A stretch of DNA of 64,000 nucleotides. Source: Rhodamnia argentea. Its lineage: Eukaryota; Streptophyta; Magnoliopsida; Myrtales; Myrtaceae. The position numbers and the translations under genes are program-made. The stretch lies in NCBI RefSeq assembly GCF_020921035.1, contig NC_063152.1:25667903-25731902 (forward strand), in the 5' to 3' direction. The notes beneath the pieces are model-generated. The model was not told where the DNA came from and ran no database searches. It saw nothing but the letters and a program-made list of their open reading frames with translations. Within the stretch, counting starts at the first letter, position 1. Every line of letters starts with the position of its first letter. Shown one piece after another: positions 24,655-36,846 of this stretch.

Positions 24655-27420
24655 ATGGGTTTTCATCAAAAGTTCATGATCCTTCTCTTTTTGCCTCTTT
24701 TGCTATCTCAAACCATTTCTAGCTATTCCTCTAGTGATGTGAAATCTTGGTGTAGCAAGATGCCCTACCAACAGCCATGCGAGTACTACTTGACCCACAC
24801 TCTTAAGCAAGTGCCTCTAAAGAAGAAATCCGATTTCCTCAAGGCCTCGACACAAGTCGCCCTCGAGAGAGCCCAGCTTGCCTGGACCAGCACATACTCG
24901 CTAGGCTCTAGGTGCCGCAATGAGCTCGAGAAGGCCGCCTGGGCCGACTGCCTCCAGCTCTACGAGCACGTGGTCCTCCGCCTAAACCGCACCATTGACC
25001 GCCAGTGCACTCAAGACGATGCACAAACATGGCTCAGCAAAGCACTGACCAACCTTGAGACCTGTCGAGCCGGGTTCATCGAGCTCGGCGTCTCGGACAA
25101 CGTGTTGCCCTTGATGTCAAATAACGTCTCCAAGTTGATAAGCAACACTCTCTCTGTGAACTATGTGCCCTACGTTATGCCGAACTTCACCAATGAGTTC
25201 CCTACTTGGGTGAGGCCCGGCGACCGGAAGCTCTTGCAATCTCCGTCCGCGGCGTCTAAGGCTAATATTGTGGTGGCTCAAGACGGTTCGGGGAACTATA
25301 AGACGATTAACGAAGCTATAACCGCAGCATCGAAGCGGTCCGGCACATCAAGATACATAATCTACATCAAGGCCGGTACGTATAAAGAGAATGTTGAAGT
25401 TGGATCAAAGTTGGCGAACATTATGTTCGTGGGTGATGGTATTGGAAACACCATAATTACAGGAAGCAAAAGTGTTGGCAGCGGATCTACTACTTTCAAT
25501 TCAGCAACAGTTGGTGAGTTTATATTATCAAAGTCATACATGATTTTGTGCATTTTATTCAAAATAAACACTTTAAAAGTAAACGAGAGAGAGAGAGAGA
25601 GAGAGAGAGAATTATCGACTGCCAATTAATCTATTCATGGGGCCAGTAATCTTATCTTATTAACTTAATACGCCTTATAAGATCCTAGATTTAAAGATCT
25701 GTTTAACTTGTGATTTTGTTGGACTGTCGAAAAATGTTAAGATGTGTGTTGTTTTCTCGTGTGATCATATCCACAAAAATAATTTGAACGGCCTAATCTC
25801 GAGAATAGCTTAATAGACAATTAAACGAACTAAGGTCGTCATTTGATAATTAAGCCAGCAGGAATCTTTCAATTAGATTAAAGTTGTGTCCCACGTACGA
25901 TGTCCCTTTGAGCAAACCAACCTTTTTTTTCCTAGAATAGACCAAAAATATTTACATAGAAATTGTATAAACTTATATTTATACATAGAAATTGGATAAA
26001 CATAAGACGTTACACATAGACAATACTCATAATTTTTAACAACTGCATAAAATCATATACTTTCGGGTTAAAATTATGGTTCAAAGGCTACTCTTTTTTT
26101 TATGTAGAAGAATGTATGACAGTATTTTTGCATAGTTTGTAATAATAAACTGAAAATGTTGTTCTAATTTGGCAATTTACTGATATATTTTCAAAAGTAA
26201 ACGCGATAGTAAACACGAGTCTTTACATATCATAAAATTAATCTAATCGGGAGCTTGATAGGAGATGAAGAACGATGAGCTTTGACTTCAATCAATCTGG
26301 TCGCAGATTGACCTTGATTGGGAAAACGTACCCAGTTTCACTTAACGTCATCAAGGAAAACGCAGCATTTAATAAATATTAATTACACCGATGTGTTTGT
26401 AATATGTGAGACGACTCTCCAACCACAATTTGCTGGTTGGTCCCTTTCTACATCTAGATAGATATAATGGCCTTTAGATAGCTTGTAGGAAATAGCAATG
26501 GTACTGAATTTATGAATAGTCTGATTCTTTCGGTTCATATTATAATTAAATGAAGTAGGTCAAGATCATGAATGCAATAATTAGTGAATACGGTTGGACA
26601 ATTATTTGGTTCTATGTGAGGTAGTCAATATAGCATTTAGGGGTCTGTTTAGTTTGCGAGTTCCTTTTTTGGTTTAGATTACATTAGCAAGTAGACATGC
26701 GTACTAATAATCTTCCTTATCTTGCATTTCAGCTGCCGTTGGTGACGGATTCATCGCCCAAGACATCACTTTCCGTAACACTGCCGGTGCGGCGAATCAC
26801 CAAGCAGTTGCTTTGCGTTCCGGGTCCGACCTTTCGGTCTTCTATCAATGTGGCTTTGAGGGTTATCAGGACACCCTTTATGTTCATTCTCAGCGGCAGT
26901 TCTACAGAGAGTGTGACATCTATGGCACGATTGACTTCATCTTTGGAAATGCTGCCGTCGTTCTCCAAAACTGCAACATCTATCCCAAAACCCTCCTAAC
27001 AAGGTCAATACCATCACCGCACAAGGCCGGACCGACCCCAACCAGAATACCGGCATTGCCATCCACAATTGCCAAGTCACCGCAGCTTCCGACTTGAAAT
27101 CGGTTCAAAGCTCCGTCAAGACGTACCTCGGGAGGCCGTGGCAAAAATATTCAAGAACTGTTTTCCTGAAGACTTACCTCGATAGCCTAATTAACTCAGC
27201 CGGTTGGTTGGAGTGGAATGGTAACTTTGCCCTCACAACTCTATACTATGGTGAGTATATGAACATAGGCCCCGGCTCATCAACCGTGAATAGGGTCAAG
27301 TGGGCAGGTTACCATGTCATCACGAGTGCGACGGAGGCCTCAATGTTCACCGTTGGGAACTTCATCGACGGTCGCTCTTGGTTGCCGGCCACCAGCGTGC
27401 CTTACACCTCTGGCCTTTAA
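24655..27420 (+). pseudogene. Pectin methylesterase (PMEI + PME domains), third copy, frameshifted
   Basis: Same architecture and intron position as the copy at 9802. Exon 1 is 24655-25513 and exon 2 is 26733-27420, with GTGAGT and TTTCAG ends; the intron is 1219 bp and contains a GA run at about 25585-25610. It encodes a signal peptide, a PMEI domain with its cysteines, the GDRKLL site, then the catalytic motifs [15 protein letters not shown] and IDFIFG. In the A run at 26987-26990 one base is missing relative to the paralogues, right after NCNIYP. The shifted frame stops at 27095-27097 and loses YLGRPW with the conserved Arg and Trp. The correct frame resumes and continues to TSGL at 27420. 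A homopolymer deletion is a common sequencing error, so the gene could be functional. Confidence 0.88.
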
Positions 27421-27543
27421 GCTTTGGAAAAAGCAGAAAATCATAGTAAAGCACAAAGCTTGACATGGTCACAAGTCGTTCACAGGGAAAGATGGTGTTT
27501 AGATTTTATGCCGTATATAGAAGCCATTAGTACAGACATAGAT

Positions 27544-27615
27544 AATAAACACAAGCATATGTTGTGGTTTCACATGTAGAGTTTTCGATTCTTTGAATGT
27601 ATCATTTGTAATAAA
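27544..27615 (+). terminator. Candidate polyadenylation signals of the third PME copy
   Basis: Two AATAAA hexamers (27544-27549 and 27610-27615) lie 120-195 bases after the stop codon, suitable for plant 3'-end formation. Confidence 0.45.
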
Positions 27616-28259
27616 GGAAATCAGTTATCGTTATTTCACAATTGTATTAGTTTGCATAGTTATAAGGTTTTTCAACTGACTCTTTGGTTATATCATATCT
27701 CACTTAGAATTTTCCCATATTGTTATACCATCTCTCAATTTGGGAAGTCAGATGAGCTATTTAAACATACAATTATTCAATTGAGACTGTCCCTTTTGCT
27801 GGCATCAACAGGTTATACATTCAATGAAGTCAACAAGATCGAACTAATGGTAAGTCTAGGATTATAAACTTATAATGCAACAATTTAAGTGGGCATAAAG
27901 TCCAAGACAGTTGCTAAACCGGATCTGATTGGACTCCCGCAAAGCATATTTCTCTGACGAGAATGCTTTCAATTGACGTGGCTTGTCTCAAAGTCACGTA
28001 CTGCTTCTATTGCTTACAAGTTAAGATCAACACTTAAACGGTTTAAAAGAGCAAGAAGCAAACTACTGCAAATGTCAGCCTCCCGCTTGTTGGTCGATTC
28101 GGGAAGATAAGACATCATTTTCTTGTGTAAACACAAGGAAATGAAATGGAGTTGGTGTGGTGAAAATGTATTTACTCTCCAGTTTGGGTAGACAAGCATG
28201 ACGAGGAGAACCGTTGATTTTGTGGGGATTAAGATCCTCTTTGTCGAAGGAGTACAATA
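27616..28259. other. Intergenic, no gene seen
   Basis: This is AT-rich sequence with short open frames only. I see no shared repeat. Confidence 0.4.
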
Positions 28260-29641
28260 GGGAAATTACTTAAAAAAGTCATAAACATATTACAATTGTA
28301 CCAATTCAGTTTTATACCATTTAATTTCGCCAATTTAATCATAAACATTTGCGATAAGTTCATCGGGAGTGTCATAACTTGTGTACGGCATTCACTTGAG
28401 TGTCATAACTTTTTTTCCGTTCACTTAAATGCCATATCAAAGTAAAATCATTCATTTAAGTGCTATTTCTAGCAAATCATCCTACGTGGACTTTTTATTT
28501 TTTTATTTATTTTTTAATGACATGTGGCTTTTTTTAAATTATTTTTAATGTTTTCTGTATTTTTTATTTTTTATTTTTTATTTATTTTGATTTTTTTTTA
28601 CTTTTTTCTTAGTTTTTTCCCTTTTGGCTGGCAACCCAAGGGATAGGACCCGCTTGCCCTCAGTAGGCGAAGGGCCTCGTGGCCCAGCCGGCCATGGCCA
28701 AGATGATTTTGCCACCCATGGGTGAGGCGGCCCAACCGGCCGAGGGCAAGAGGGCCCTCGCCCTTGAGTCGCCGGCCAAGGGGTGGGAAGTCAAGAAAAA
28801 ATCAAAAGAAAACGAAAAAATTCAAAATAATTAAAAAGAAAAAGAAAAAGAAAAAGAAAATCCACGTGTACATTAAAATATTTAAAAAATTCCGGCAATG
28901 CCACGTTAGCTTTTCCAGCTCCTATGTAGGATTTTTAGTGAAACAAATCGGCAATGGCACTTAAGTAATTGTTATTTTAAATTTGTGACACTCAAGTGAG
29001 CGAAAAAAAAGTTTAGCTCTCAAGTGAACGCCGTACAAAAATTAAGACACTCACGGCGTACTTATCCTTAAACCTTTTGACAATTTAGCAATTCCATCCA
29101 TCTACCCAATTTTGGCCAAAAACCACCGACATGGACATTAGCCATTTTACGTGGCGCCATCGGTGTTGACATGGACAATTTAATAAGTTTTTAAATTTAT
29201 GATGAGTTTATTATTACAATTGATTGATTATTCCTGTTTTTTTCTTTTGTCTTTTCATTGTCATTGGTGACCCTTGCCGACGCTGGGCGAGGTCAACCTC
29301 ACCCTAGTGGGATCTGGCAAGGGTTGAGCCTCGACGGCCCAACGACAGCAAGGTCAAGCCTTACCAACCCAGCCCTAGTCAAGTCGACTTGGCGAGGTTC
29401 TACCCCGCCGGTTACAATGAAAAAATAAAAAGGAAAAAAAGACAAAACCTAATAGGTTTAGAAAATAAAAACATAAAATTGTCCATGTTAGCTTTGGCGG
29501 CGCCACATAAGATAGCCAACATCCACGTCAACAATTTTCAATTAAAATTAGTCGGATGGATTGAAATGACAAATTATCGAAAGGTTTAGGACTGGATTGG
29601 CACAATTATAATAAATTTAGGATTTTTTTTGTGATGTACCC
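28260..29641. mobile_element. Foldback element, family F1, interrupted by another element
   Basis: The left end reads GGGAAATTACTTAAAAAAGT then CATAAACATATTACAATTG. The right end reads CACAATTATAATAAATTTAG then GATTTTTTTTGTGATGTACC. Between the left arm (to about 28352) and its continuation at 29068 (TTAAACCTTTTGACAATTT) sits a complete family F2 element. The right half has the GC-rich core (about 29265-29410). It has no coding capacity. Confidence 0.7.
28353..29067. mobile_element. TIR element, family F2, nested inside an F1 element
   Basis: The left terminus runs GATAAGTTCATCGGGAGTGT then CATAACTTGTGTACGGC. The right terminus reads GCCGTACAAAAATTAAGACA then CTCACGGCGTACTTATCC, an inverted repeat of about 38 bases with a few changes. 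The flanks TAAACATTTG and TAAACCTTTT look like a target-site duplication of about 9-10 bases, the size made by Mutator-like transposases. The GC-rich middle (28630-28790) has GCCCAACCGGCC words. No transposase is present. Confidence 0.7.
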
Positions 29642-29991
29642 GAGTAAATTGACATGGTGGATTGGAATATAGGGTTTGGTGAAGTGGATGTATTCGGATT
29701 ATGTGGTTGAATCTGTTTTTAGTTATTTAGTTATTGATGTGCTAGTCATTTAAGATGGGTAGCTTGAAGATGCGAGTTTATCTAAGATTGAACAGTTGGC
29801 ATCTAAAGCCTTGTACATTTCCTGTACTCCTGGCAGAAAGCAATGCTGCTTGATTTTTGGTATTATCCTAATTTCACGGATAATATGACGAGATATTTCT
29901 TTCTAACACTCCTCCTATCACCTACAAGGCGGTTTTTAAGAGGTTCCTATGAACATAAGGTCCGAATTAAGGAAATTTTGACTTCACTATA
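29642..29991. other. Intergenic, no gene seen
   Basis: Nothing recognisable. The last 30 bases (AAATTTTGACTTCACTATAC) are repeated at about 30797, inside the duplicated unit. Confidence 0.4.
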
Positions 29992-30910
29992 CTCGATCAT
30001 ACATTTCCACATGTGGGCGAGAGTTCAACATTCTAATTTCTCTGATTTTACATGTACGCATATACATGACTTTTAGGTACATATGAATGAAGATTTGCAT
30101 GTATTTCCCCCATCAGTATTGTTAGTAAGCAGTAAGTTAAGACTGTAATAAGTTTTCGAGAGAACTTTTCCAAATCCATGTCCTTTCGGGTTAAGAATTC
30201 AAATATTCAATAACCATTCATTTAATCAGTTCAAGCTTTTTAAATAGTTAACAGTACATCACAAGTTTCATATGGTATAAAGTAGAACATGCTTTATATC
30301 TTATTTCCAGCTTTATAAGTCCAAACTACACGTGAAGAGGAGTGTTAATGTGTTTATATATCAAACCCCGCCTTCATTTAACAATTAAAGCTTTTAGAAC
30401 ATGTGACTATGATCCCACAAAATCGATCACTTTGATCATTGCATAGCAAGTGCAAGACTCCTATAATAGTGTTCAAAGAGGTCAATTGACGCTAGTTACC
30501 TCTCCTCGCTCTTTTACTTATTAAAGAAGTAAATAAATTTATTACCTATGGGAAAGCTTTCTAGAATAAGCATGCTAATTCCGTCAAGACAAGGAAAGAT
30601 ATTTCAATTTCAGTTGCAAGACTTAAAAAAAAAAGTTACTTATAAATTTTATTATCTTGACGAGCAGACTATAACTGCAAGTTTAACCTGTTCAACAAGG
30701 TATCGGTTGCTTATCTAGTTCAATTAGAGCACTCAAATCAGGCTTAAAAATATGTCAAAGGTTGACTAATCTCGGACATAAGTCCCAATTTCAAGAAATT
30801 TTGACTTCACGATACTCAATCGTACATTACCACATGTGGGGGTAAGAGTTCAATATTTTATCCAACCAGCTTGTATGCCGATATCTATATAAAAAATAAA
30901 AAATAAGAAC

Positions 30911-31300
30911 TCATCCTCTTACGAAATGGATTCGAGTAACGAATAGTGTCCATTCCTTGGGACTTTTTCCTCGTACCGAATTTTCTATCTTTGAGGGAAA
31001 AATAGAACCTGGTGTTGTAATTTGAGCGCAAAGAAGAGTACTTCCAAGATACAAGACTAGAAAAGAGAGCAAGATGAAGGAGCGTAAATGACGTTCAGCA
31101 GTAGGGGAGAGAGAGAGAGAGAGAGAGAGGACCTTGAGGCGACAAAGACGGATTGCAGCTCCGTCGTGAGCGGTGGTGGTGCAGAACCCCGAAGCGGAGA
31201 TGCAAAGAGAGCAGCACAACAGAGAGTACAAAAGAGTCAAAGAGATATTTAAAAAAACGTTAGAAAGAGGGAGAAAACGTGGGAACGATTTTGATCTATC
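30911..31300 (-). repeat. Dispersed block with GA microsatellite, copy in PMEI unit 1
   Basis: The block includes GACGTTCAGCAG, a GA tract, GCAGCTCCGTCGTGAGC and GGAGATGCAAAGAGAG. It recurs in unit 2 (about 38515-38860) and, more diverged, at 45330-45510. A 109-codon minus-strand frame runs through it, but it is interrupted or altered in the other copies and shows no domain. The block is probably a dispersed non-coding repeat or a promoter/leader relic. Confidence 0.4.
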
Positions 31301-32359
31301 ACGATTTGTACTCTTTTGCCTTCAATAGCATACCAATTTCTTATTTTCTTTTGTTTAATTCAAGGGCACAAGCATGGAGATTCGATTAGGCCTATTGAAT
31401 CTCCACCTAAAAATCTTACGTGGTTGCCTACATGGGCGGCGAAGAGCAAGCAGACCCGGCGTGGCACTCACGTGGCAAAAATATGTCAACCCGATCGACT
31501 ACATGGACTGTGAAAAGCAAGCGGAGCTGACATGACACTCACGTGGCAAAAATATGTCAACTTGTTGTATGTTATTCGTTTCTTGTTTTCTTTTTCCTTT
31601 TTTGTAACTTCCTCGTTCATTTTCTTCCTTGATTTAGCGACGATAAGGGCGGCGACGGCAAGGGCGACAGTGAAGATGAAGGAGGTAAGAAAAAAATTCT
31701 TGACCGAAGATAAATGTGTGACGTGGAATCATAAAAAAAAATTGAGATAAATGTGTCACACAATATAAGTCTGAAGTTTTTTGTGTCTTGGGGTTTTAGA
31801 TGTCACACGAGTACAAATTTGGAGTAAATATATTGCACAAATACAAGCTTAAGGCTTTTATTGTCACAAAAGAAAAAAAAAATCGAGTATAGTTTGAAAG
31901 TTTTGGTGGCTTTTACCCTTTAACAAAAATTAAATAACTCACTTTCCTTTCTGTCATTTTTCATGACTAATGATGCGGCTAAATCAAAGTAATCTTGTGA
32001 AGAAGCCAGAACTGGCCGTGGATATTTAACTCAAATAACAAATAAACGGCACAAACAAGCAGGCATCGGATATTCAGGTTGGGATGAAGGTGGGCGTAAG
32101 ACATATCAAGTGGAAATATTGACGGGCTGCCAAGGTGCTTTCTCTTTTGACACAATGAAAGTTTCAAACGCTGATTTTGATTTATGGAAATCAGTTTCTT
32201 TCCAATTGTTAAGAGTTGTCTACGGGTAAAAAGATCTCCATCCATGAGAATCCATTCGCAAGAAATAGATTGTATAGTAAAAGAAGAGGACTCGGATTAC
32301 CATGGAGATTCATAGATCATGCATTAATTGATCGGCAGACACCAACTTGATTACATTCC

Positions 32360-32899
32360 TCACAAAATAACCATTATACTTAGCACTAGTGGGCCCAATT
32401 GAAAAATGTCAGCATTACACTTTGTCAAAGGTGGAACCATGCCTCCCTTCCTCGATTCTTTGAATGTCGCACGTATCTTCGCAAGTCATCATTGCAGACA
32501 CCCAAATATTCAAATCGAGGTAACGCTTCGCCTTGTAAAATGGGGTAAGGTCTTCGCGTTCACCGGAGGTGTAAGCATCCAAACAAAGCGTGAGAGCTCT
32601 GAGTTGGCTCGGTTCCAGTTTTTGCTTCGGTAGTTGCTTGATGTACTCAATCGTGCCTGTATAGTTGGCTTGTAACAGCTTGAGCCTGTTCAGCCCTAGT
32701 CCCTCGACGTCCACCTCATGGTTCTCCGAGTCTGACCCAAGAGACTTCACGCAGCAGTCGAAGTTCAACACTGGGTCTTCAGCTGCAATCTTTCTGCGGG
32801 TGTCCTGAACACTATGGTTTGCAGACCGGACACAATGGAAGTTCACGAGGAAAAGGATCGAGAATATGGGAGAGATTGAGAATGCACAATTAATTTTTC
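32360..32899 (-). pseudogene. PMEI-domain protein, copy 1, 5' end lost to a retrotransposon
   Basis: Coding sequence for a secreted pectin methylesterase/invertase inhibitor, nearly identical to copy 2 (39846-40380). Three defects are visible. The ATG used in copy 2 is ATT here, so the start is lost. Upstream sequence and promoter are replaced by retrotransposon sequence from 32900. The C-terminal frameshift (extra base within 32465-32471) and the Cys-to-Arg change are shared with copy 2. A 185-codon minus-strand frame from 32972 runs through the junction, so its first residues come from antisense copia sequence. That chimaera lacks an evident promoter. Confidence 0.85.
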
Positions 32900-35800
32900 C
32901 GAAAATCGAATGCTTCATCCTCATATGATATTCATCATGCTTTGATCGGTCACGCCCCTTCATCAAATCCACCGTTTCGAGAGAATCGTGGTGGACGTAA
33001 TTTTAGGGGCCGAAGATCTGGTCGAGGACAAGGTGGACGGTTCTCGCGTGATCAACCGGTTTGGAAAGCGTCCAATGATCGATTTGATTTACAGTCATTC
33101 TCTCTCCCTTATGTTGATCGGTCCTCCTCTTCCTCTAGTCGGCCTCGTGGCGGTTCGAAGCCCTATGTTCCCCCATTCACCCAGGGAGGCATTCTTGGAT
33201 CTAGGCCTAATCTTTCTTGTCGGATCTGTAATGGAGCCGGGCACACTGCTCTACAATGTCGGCAAAGATTTAATCACGCCTTCACTACAACCGATCTATC
33301 GGATTCTTTCTCAGCTCTCTCGGTTGGTGAGACCCTCGATCAAATGTGGTATATTGACAGTGGAGCGTCGGCACACATGACTAGTGACATTGGTAAAATT
33401 CTAAATCCTAGACCTTTTTATGATTCGACAAAAGTTTCAGTTGGTGATGGTCGTTTATTGCCTATTACGCAAGTCGGTAAAGCCTTTTTACATGCTGATT
33501 CTCGATCTTTGCTGTTATCACCTGTCTATCATGTCCCTAATCTTGCTCGTGATCTTATCTCGGTCACTCAACTTTGTCGTAAAAATTCTTGTACTATTGA
33601 TTTTAATGGTTCATCCTTTTCTTTGAAGGACCAACGAACCGGGAAAGTTCTCCTCCAAGCTGATTCTTCTCATGGTCTTTATCCGATTTCCAATTCCTTG
33701 GTGTCGTCTCACTTGCATCCTATAGTGGCTTCTTCTGCTTCACTCAGTCGCTGGCATGCTCGTCTTGGTCATCCAAATAAACAAGTTTTGAGTCGTATTT
33801 GCAATTCTAGTTCTAGGTCGGTATCATGTGAGTCATGTCTTGTAGGCAAATCTCATCGATTGCCTTTTGAGTCTGTTAATCATCGTGCTTCTTTTCCTTT
33901 AATTGTCATTCATTCTGATGTATGGACGAGTCCCATTTTATCCAATTCTGGTTTTAAATATTTTGTGTTATTCGTTGATGATTACTCTCGGTTCACTTGG
34001 ATTTTTCCGATGAAAAATAAATCTGAAGTGCCTACTCACTTTCATCGCTTCCGTTCTTTTGTCGAAAATCTGTGCAATAGCAAGATTAAATTCCTACAAA
34101 CTGATGGGGGAGGTGAATATACCAGTAATTCATTCAAAAAATATTTACGTGAAAATGGTATTATTCAGCGTTTTTCTTGTCCGGACACCCCATCTCAAAA
34201 TGGTTTGTCAGAACGCAAAATCAGACATTTAGTCGAAATGTCTCGAACCTTATTAATCCATGCTCATATGCCTCCTTCATATTGGGTCGATGCTCTTCTC
34301 ACTGCAGTTTACACTATTAATCGACTTCCTACTCCCATCTTATCCGATATTTCCCCCTTTCATTGTTTATTTGGGTTCCAGTTTGATTATTCATTCTTTC
34401 GAATTTTTGGTAGTGCTTGTTATCCTTTTCTTCCGTCCCGTGTCTCCCATAAACTTGCACCTCATTCTATGCCATGTGTATTTCTTGGTTATGCGTCGAA
34501 TCACAAAGGCTATCGTTGCCTTGATCGGTCCAGTGGTCGTGTCTTTATCAGTCGTCATGTTCGGTTTGATGAGGAGAATTTTTCCTTTTCACAAAGTTCT
34601 TCAACTCTTAGTTCCGTAAATAATTCTTTCAATTCAATTCCTTCACTTATTTTTTCCTCCAATCAATCTATTCTTCCTTCTACCTCATTTGAGCATCAAG
34701 CTGTTCCTCCGACTCTCTCAACTTCTCTAGCCCAACCTCTAAATACATCTCTCTCCTCCTCTCAACCTACCCAATCTAGTTCAAATTGTTTTTCACCTCC
34801 ACCAACCCTCCTTTCTAACCCACTCTCTGTGTCCCAGCCTAACTCTACTTCTGACGAGATTCCTCCTACATCAGATTCACAAATCCTTTCTACATCTCTA
34901 GCTAGCTCCTCTACTTCTGTATCTTCTCTTCCCACTCATCCTATGCAAACTCGTGCTAAATCTGGAATATCTAAACCCAGAAAAATTTTTAATCTCTCTA
35001 ATTCTTTTCATGAAGAGACACCGACTTGCTATTCTAAGGCCATTCTTGACTCACGTTGGAAAGCAGCCATGGCAGATGAATTTAATGCCTTGGTCACTAA
35101 TCACACGTGGGATCTTGTACCACCCGACCCTTCTAAGAACTTAGTCGGTTGTAAATGGGTTTTTAAGATTAAGGAAAAATCCGATGGAACTATCGAACGC
35201 TTCAAGGCTCGTCTAGTTGTACAAGGATTTAAGCAACAAGCGGGATTGGATTATGACGAGACTTTTAGCCCTGTCATTAAACCAGCTACAATTCGAGTTG
35301 TTCTCTCTATTGCTATTTCATCGGGATGGGCTATACGTCAACTTGATGTTAAGAATGCCTTCTTGCACGGCATTCTTTGCGAGGAAGTTTACATGCGCCA
35401 ACCTCCTGGTTTCTCTAATACTGAATATCCGAATCATGTGTGCCGTCTCCGGAAAGCCATTTATGGTTTGAAGCAAGCTCCACGTGCATGGTTTCTTCGC
35501 TTCAGCAGTTTTTTATTATCATTGGGTTTCATGGCGAGCAAGGCCGATCCCTCGTTATTTGTCTATACTTCTTCTCGGGGTCGTCTATATCTTCTGCTGT
35601 ATGTTGATGATATCATTGTTCTTGGTGATACTGCTCATTTATTACAGTCTTTGATTACTCGACTCTCACAAGAATTTGCTATGAAGGATCTTGGACCACT
35701 TCACTATTTTCTTGGCATTGAGGCTCATCACCGATCTAACAGTATGCTTCTATCTCAAGCTAAGTATGTTGATAGCCTTTTGCGCAAGTTTGACCTTGTT

Positions 35801-36552
35801 AAGGTAAAGCCCGTATCTACTCCCTTGGCATCGAAAACTATGTTGTCTATTGATGATGGTGAGCTTCTCGCTTCTCCAACTCTATATCGACGGATGGTTG
35901 GTGCTTTACAGTATGTGTCCATGACTAGACCCCGATATTAGTTTTGCTGTGAACTTGGTTAGCCAATTCATGCATCAACCCGGATTACCTCATCCGCAAG
36001 CCGTCAAGCGTATATACCGGTATTTAGCTGGCACATCTACACATGGATTACTCATTGAGCGGTGTTCTCCCACTTCATTAACAGCTTATGCGGATGCAGC
36101 CCAGTGGGTGTTACGATACTCGACGTTCCACATCAGGTTTTTGTGTATTTCTAGGCACTAATCTTGTTTCATGGAGTGCCAAGAAGCAACCCACTGTGGC
36201 TCGTTCTAGCACGGAGGTTGAGTATCGTGCTGTCGCTCATTGTGTTGCGGAGACTATTTGGATTCGGCATTTACTTCGTGAGCTAGAAGTACCACTTTCT
36301 ACTCCTCTCACTGTTTTTTGTGACAACATATCTGCCACATATCTTGCCCTCAATCCCGTATTTCACGCTCGCACCAAACACATTGAGTTGGATTTTCACT
36401 TTGTTCGAGAACGGGTTGCTTCCAGTGATCTACGTGTTCGCTACGTGCCTACTGCGGATCAAGTGGCCGACATATTTACAAAGGAGTTACCTAGTCTGCG
36501 TCATGCGCTATTGAGATCCAATCTCTCGGTTGTTACACCTACTTCGGATTGA
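32900..36552 (+). pseudogene. copia gag-pol polyprotein, 5'-truncated and frameshifted
   Basis: The frame is open from the truncation point to 35941. Domains in order are a CCHC zinc knuckle of the form CX2CX4HX4C (about 33218-33259), an aspartic protease DSG motif (about 33355), the gag-pre-integrase WHARLGHP, the integrase catalytic D, D and E residues (about 33918, 34104 and 34213), and reverse transcriptase with YVDD (about 35600). An extra C in the run near 35931-35934 breaks the frame before the end of the RT/RNase H connection. A second break lies near 36100. RNase H continues to a stop at 36550-36552. With these breaks and no 5' end the copy cannot be autonomous. Confidence 0.9.
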
Positions 36553-36567
36553 GGGGGAGTATTATCG

Positions 36568-36846
36568 TGTAATTATATGTATATTGGGGTATTTCTGTAA
36601 TTGTGTTTATTTATACCCTTATTGTAATTAGTCACTCATATAAATACATGTTATACAACCCTAGTTTGGGTTGAGCCACCATAAACACTCTGGCGTTATT
36701 TCTCTCTGACTCTGAACATCTTCATCGAAGACGACATACTTTTGATATCTTTCGTTGATTTTGATAATCACACTTGCGAGAACAGATTGTTCCTCGTGTC
36801 TATTCAAATTCTTATGTTTAGCTAATTTTCTATCATGTTTCGGCAT
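36568..36846 (+). repeat. 3' LTR of the copia element
   Basis: It follows the polypurine tract GAGGGGGAG within about eight bases and starts TGTAATTATATG. It has a TATAAATA promoter-like motif at about 36640. The right end is set where the sequence again matches copy 2 of the host unit (ATCTTCAAAGACGTAGG there), just after GGCATCA. No second LTR remains for comparison, so the ends are approximate. Confidence 0.6.

Larger units (their letters stand above)
29992..32899. repeat. Duplicated PMEI unit, copy 1, left part
   Basis: From CTCGATCATACATTTCCACA onward this is nearly identical by eye to copy 2 starting at 37716, apart from indels near the left end (about 30055-30290). It includes the block with a GA run at 31107-31128, the AT-rich stretch and the PMEI coding region. 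The unit is interrupted at 32900 by a copia element and resumes at 36847. Confidence 0.85.
32900..36846 (+). mobile_element. Ty1/copia LTR retrotransposon, 5'-truncated
   Basis: The element begins inside gag and has no 5' LTR, primer-binding site or gag N-terminus. It keeps the nucleic-acid-binding part of gag, protease, integrase, reverse transcriptase and RNase H in copia order, then a polypurine tract (36551-36559) and one LTR. Against the uninterrupted copy 2 of the host unit, about 150 bp of host sequence (equivalent to 40388-40540) is missing at the insertion. No target-site duplication is visible. This pattern fits insertion followed by a deletion that removed the 5' end and neighbouring host DNA. 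Confidence 0.9.
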
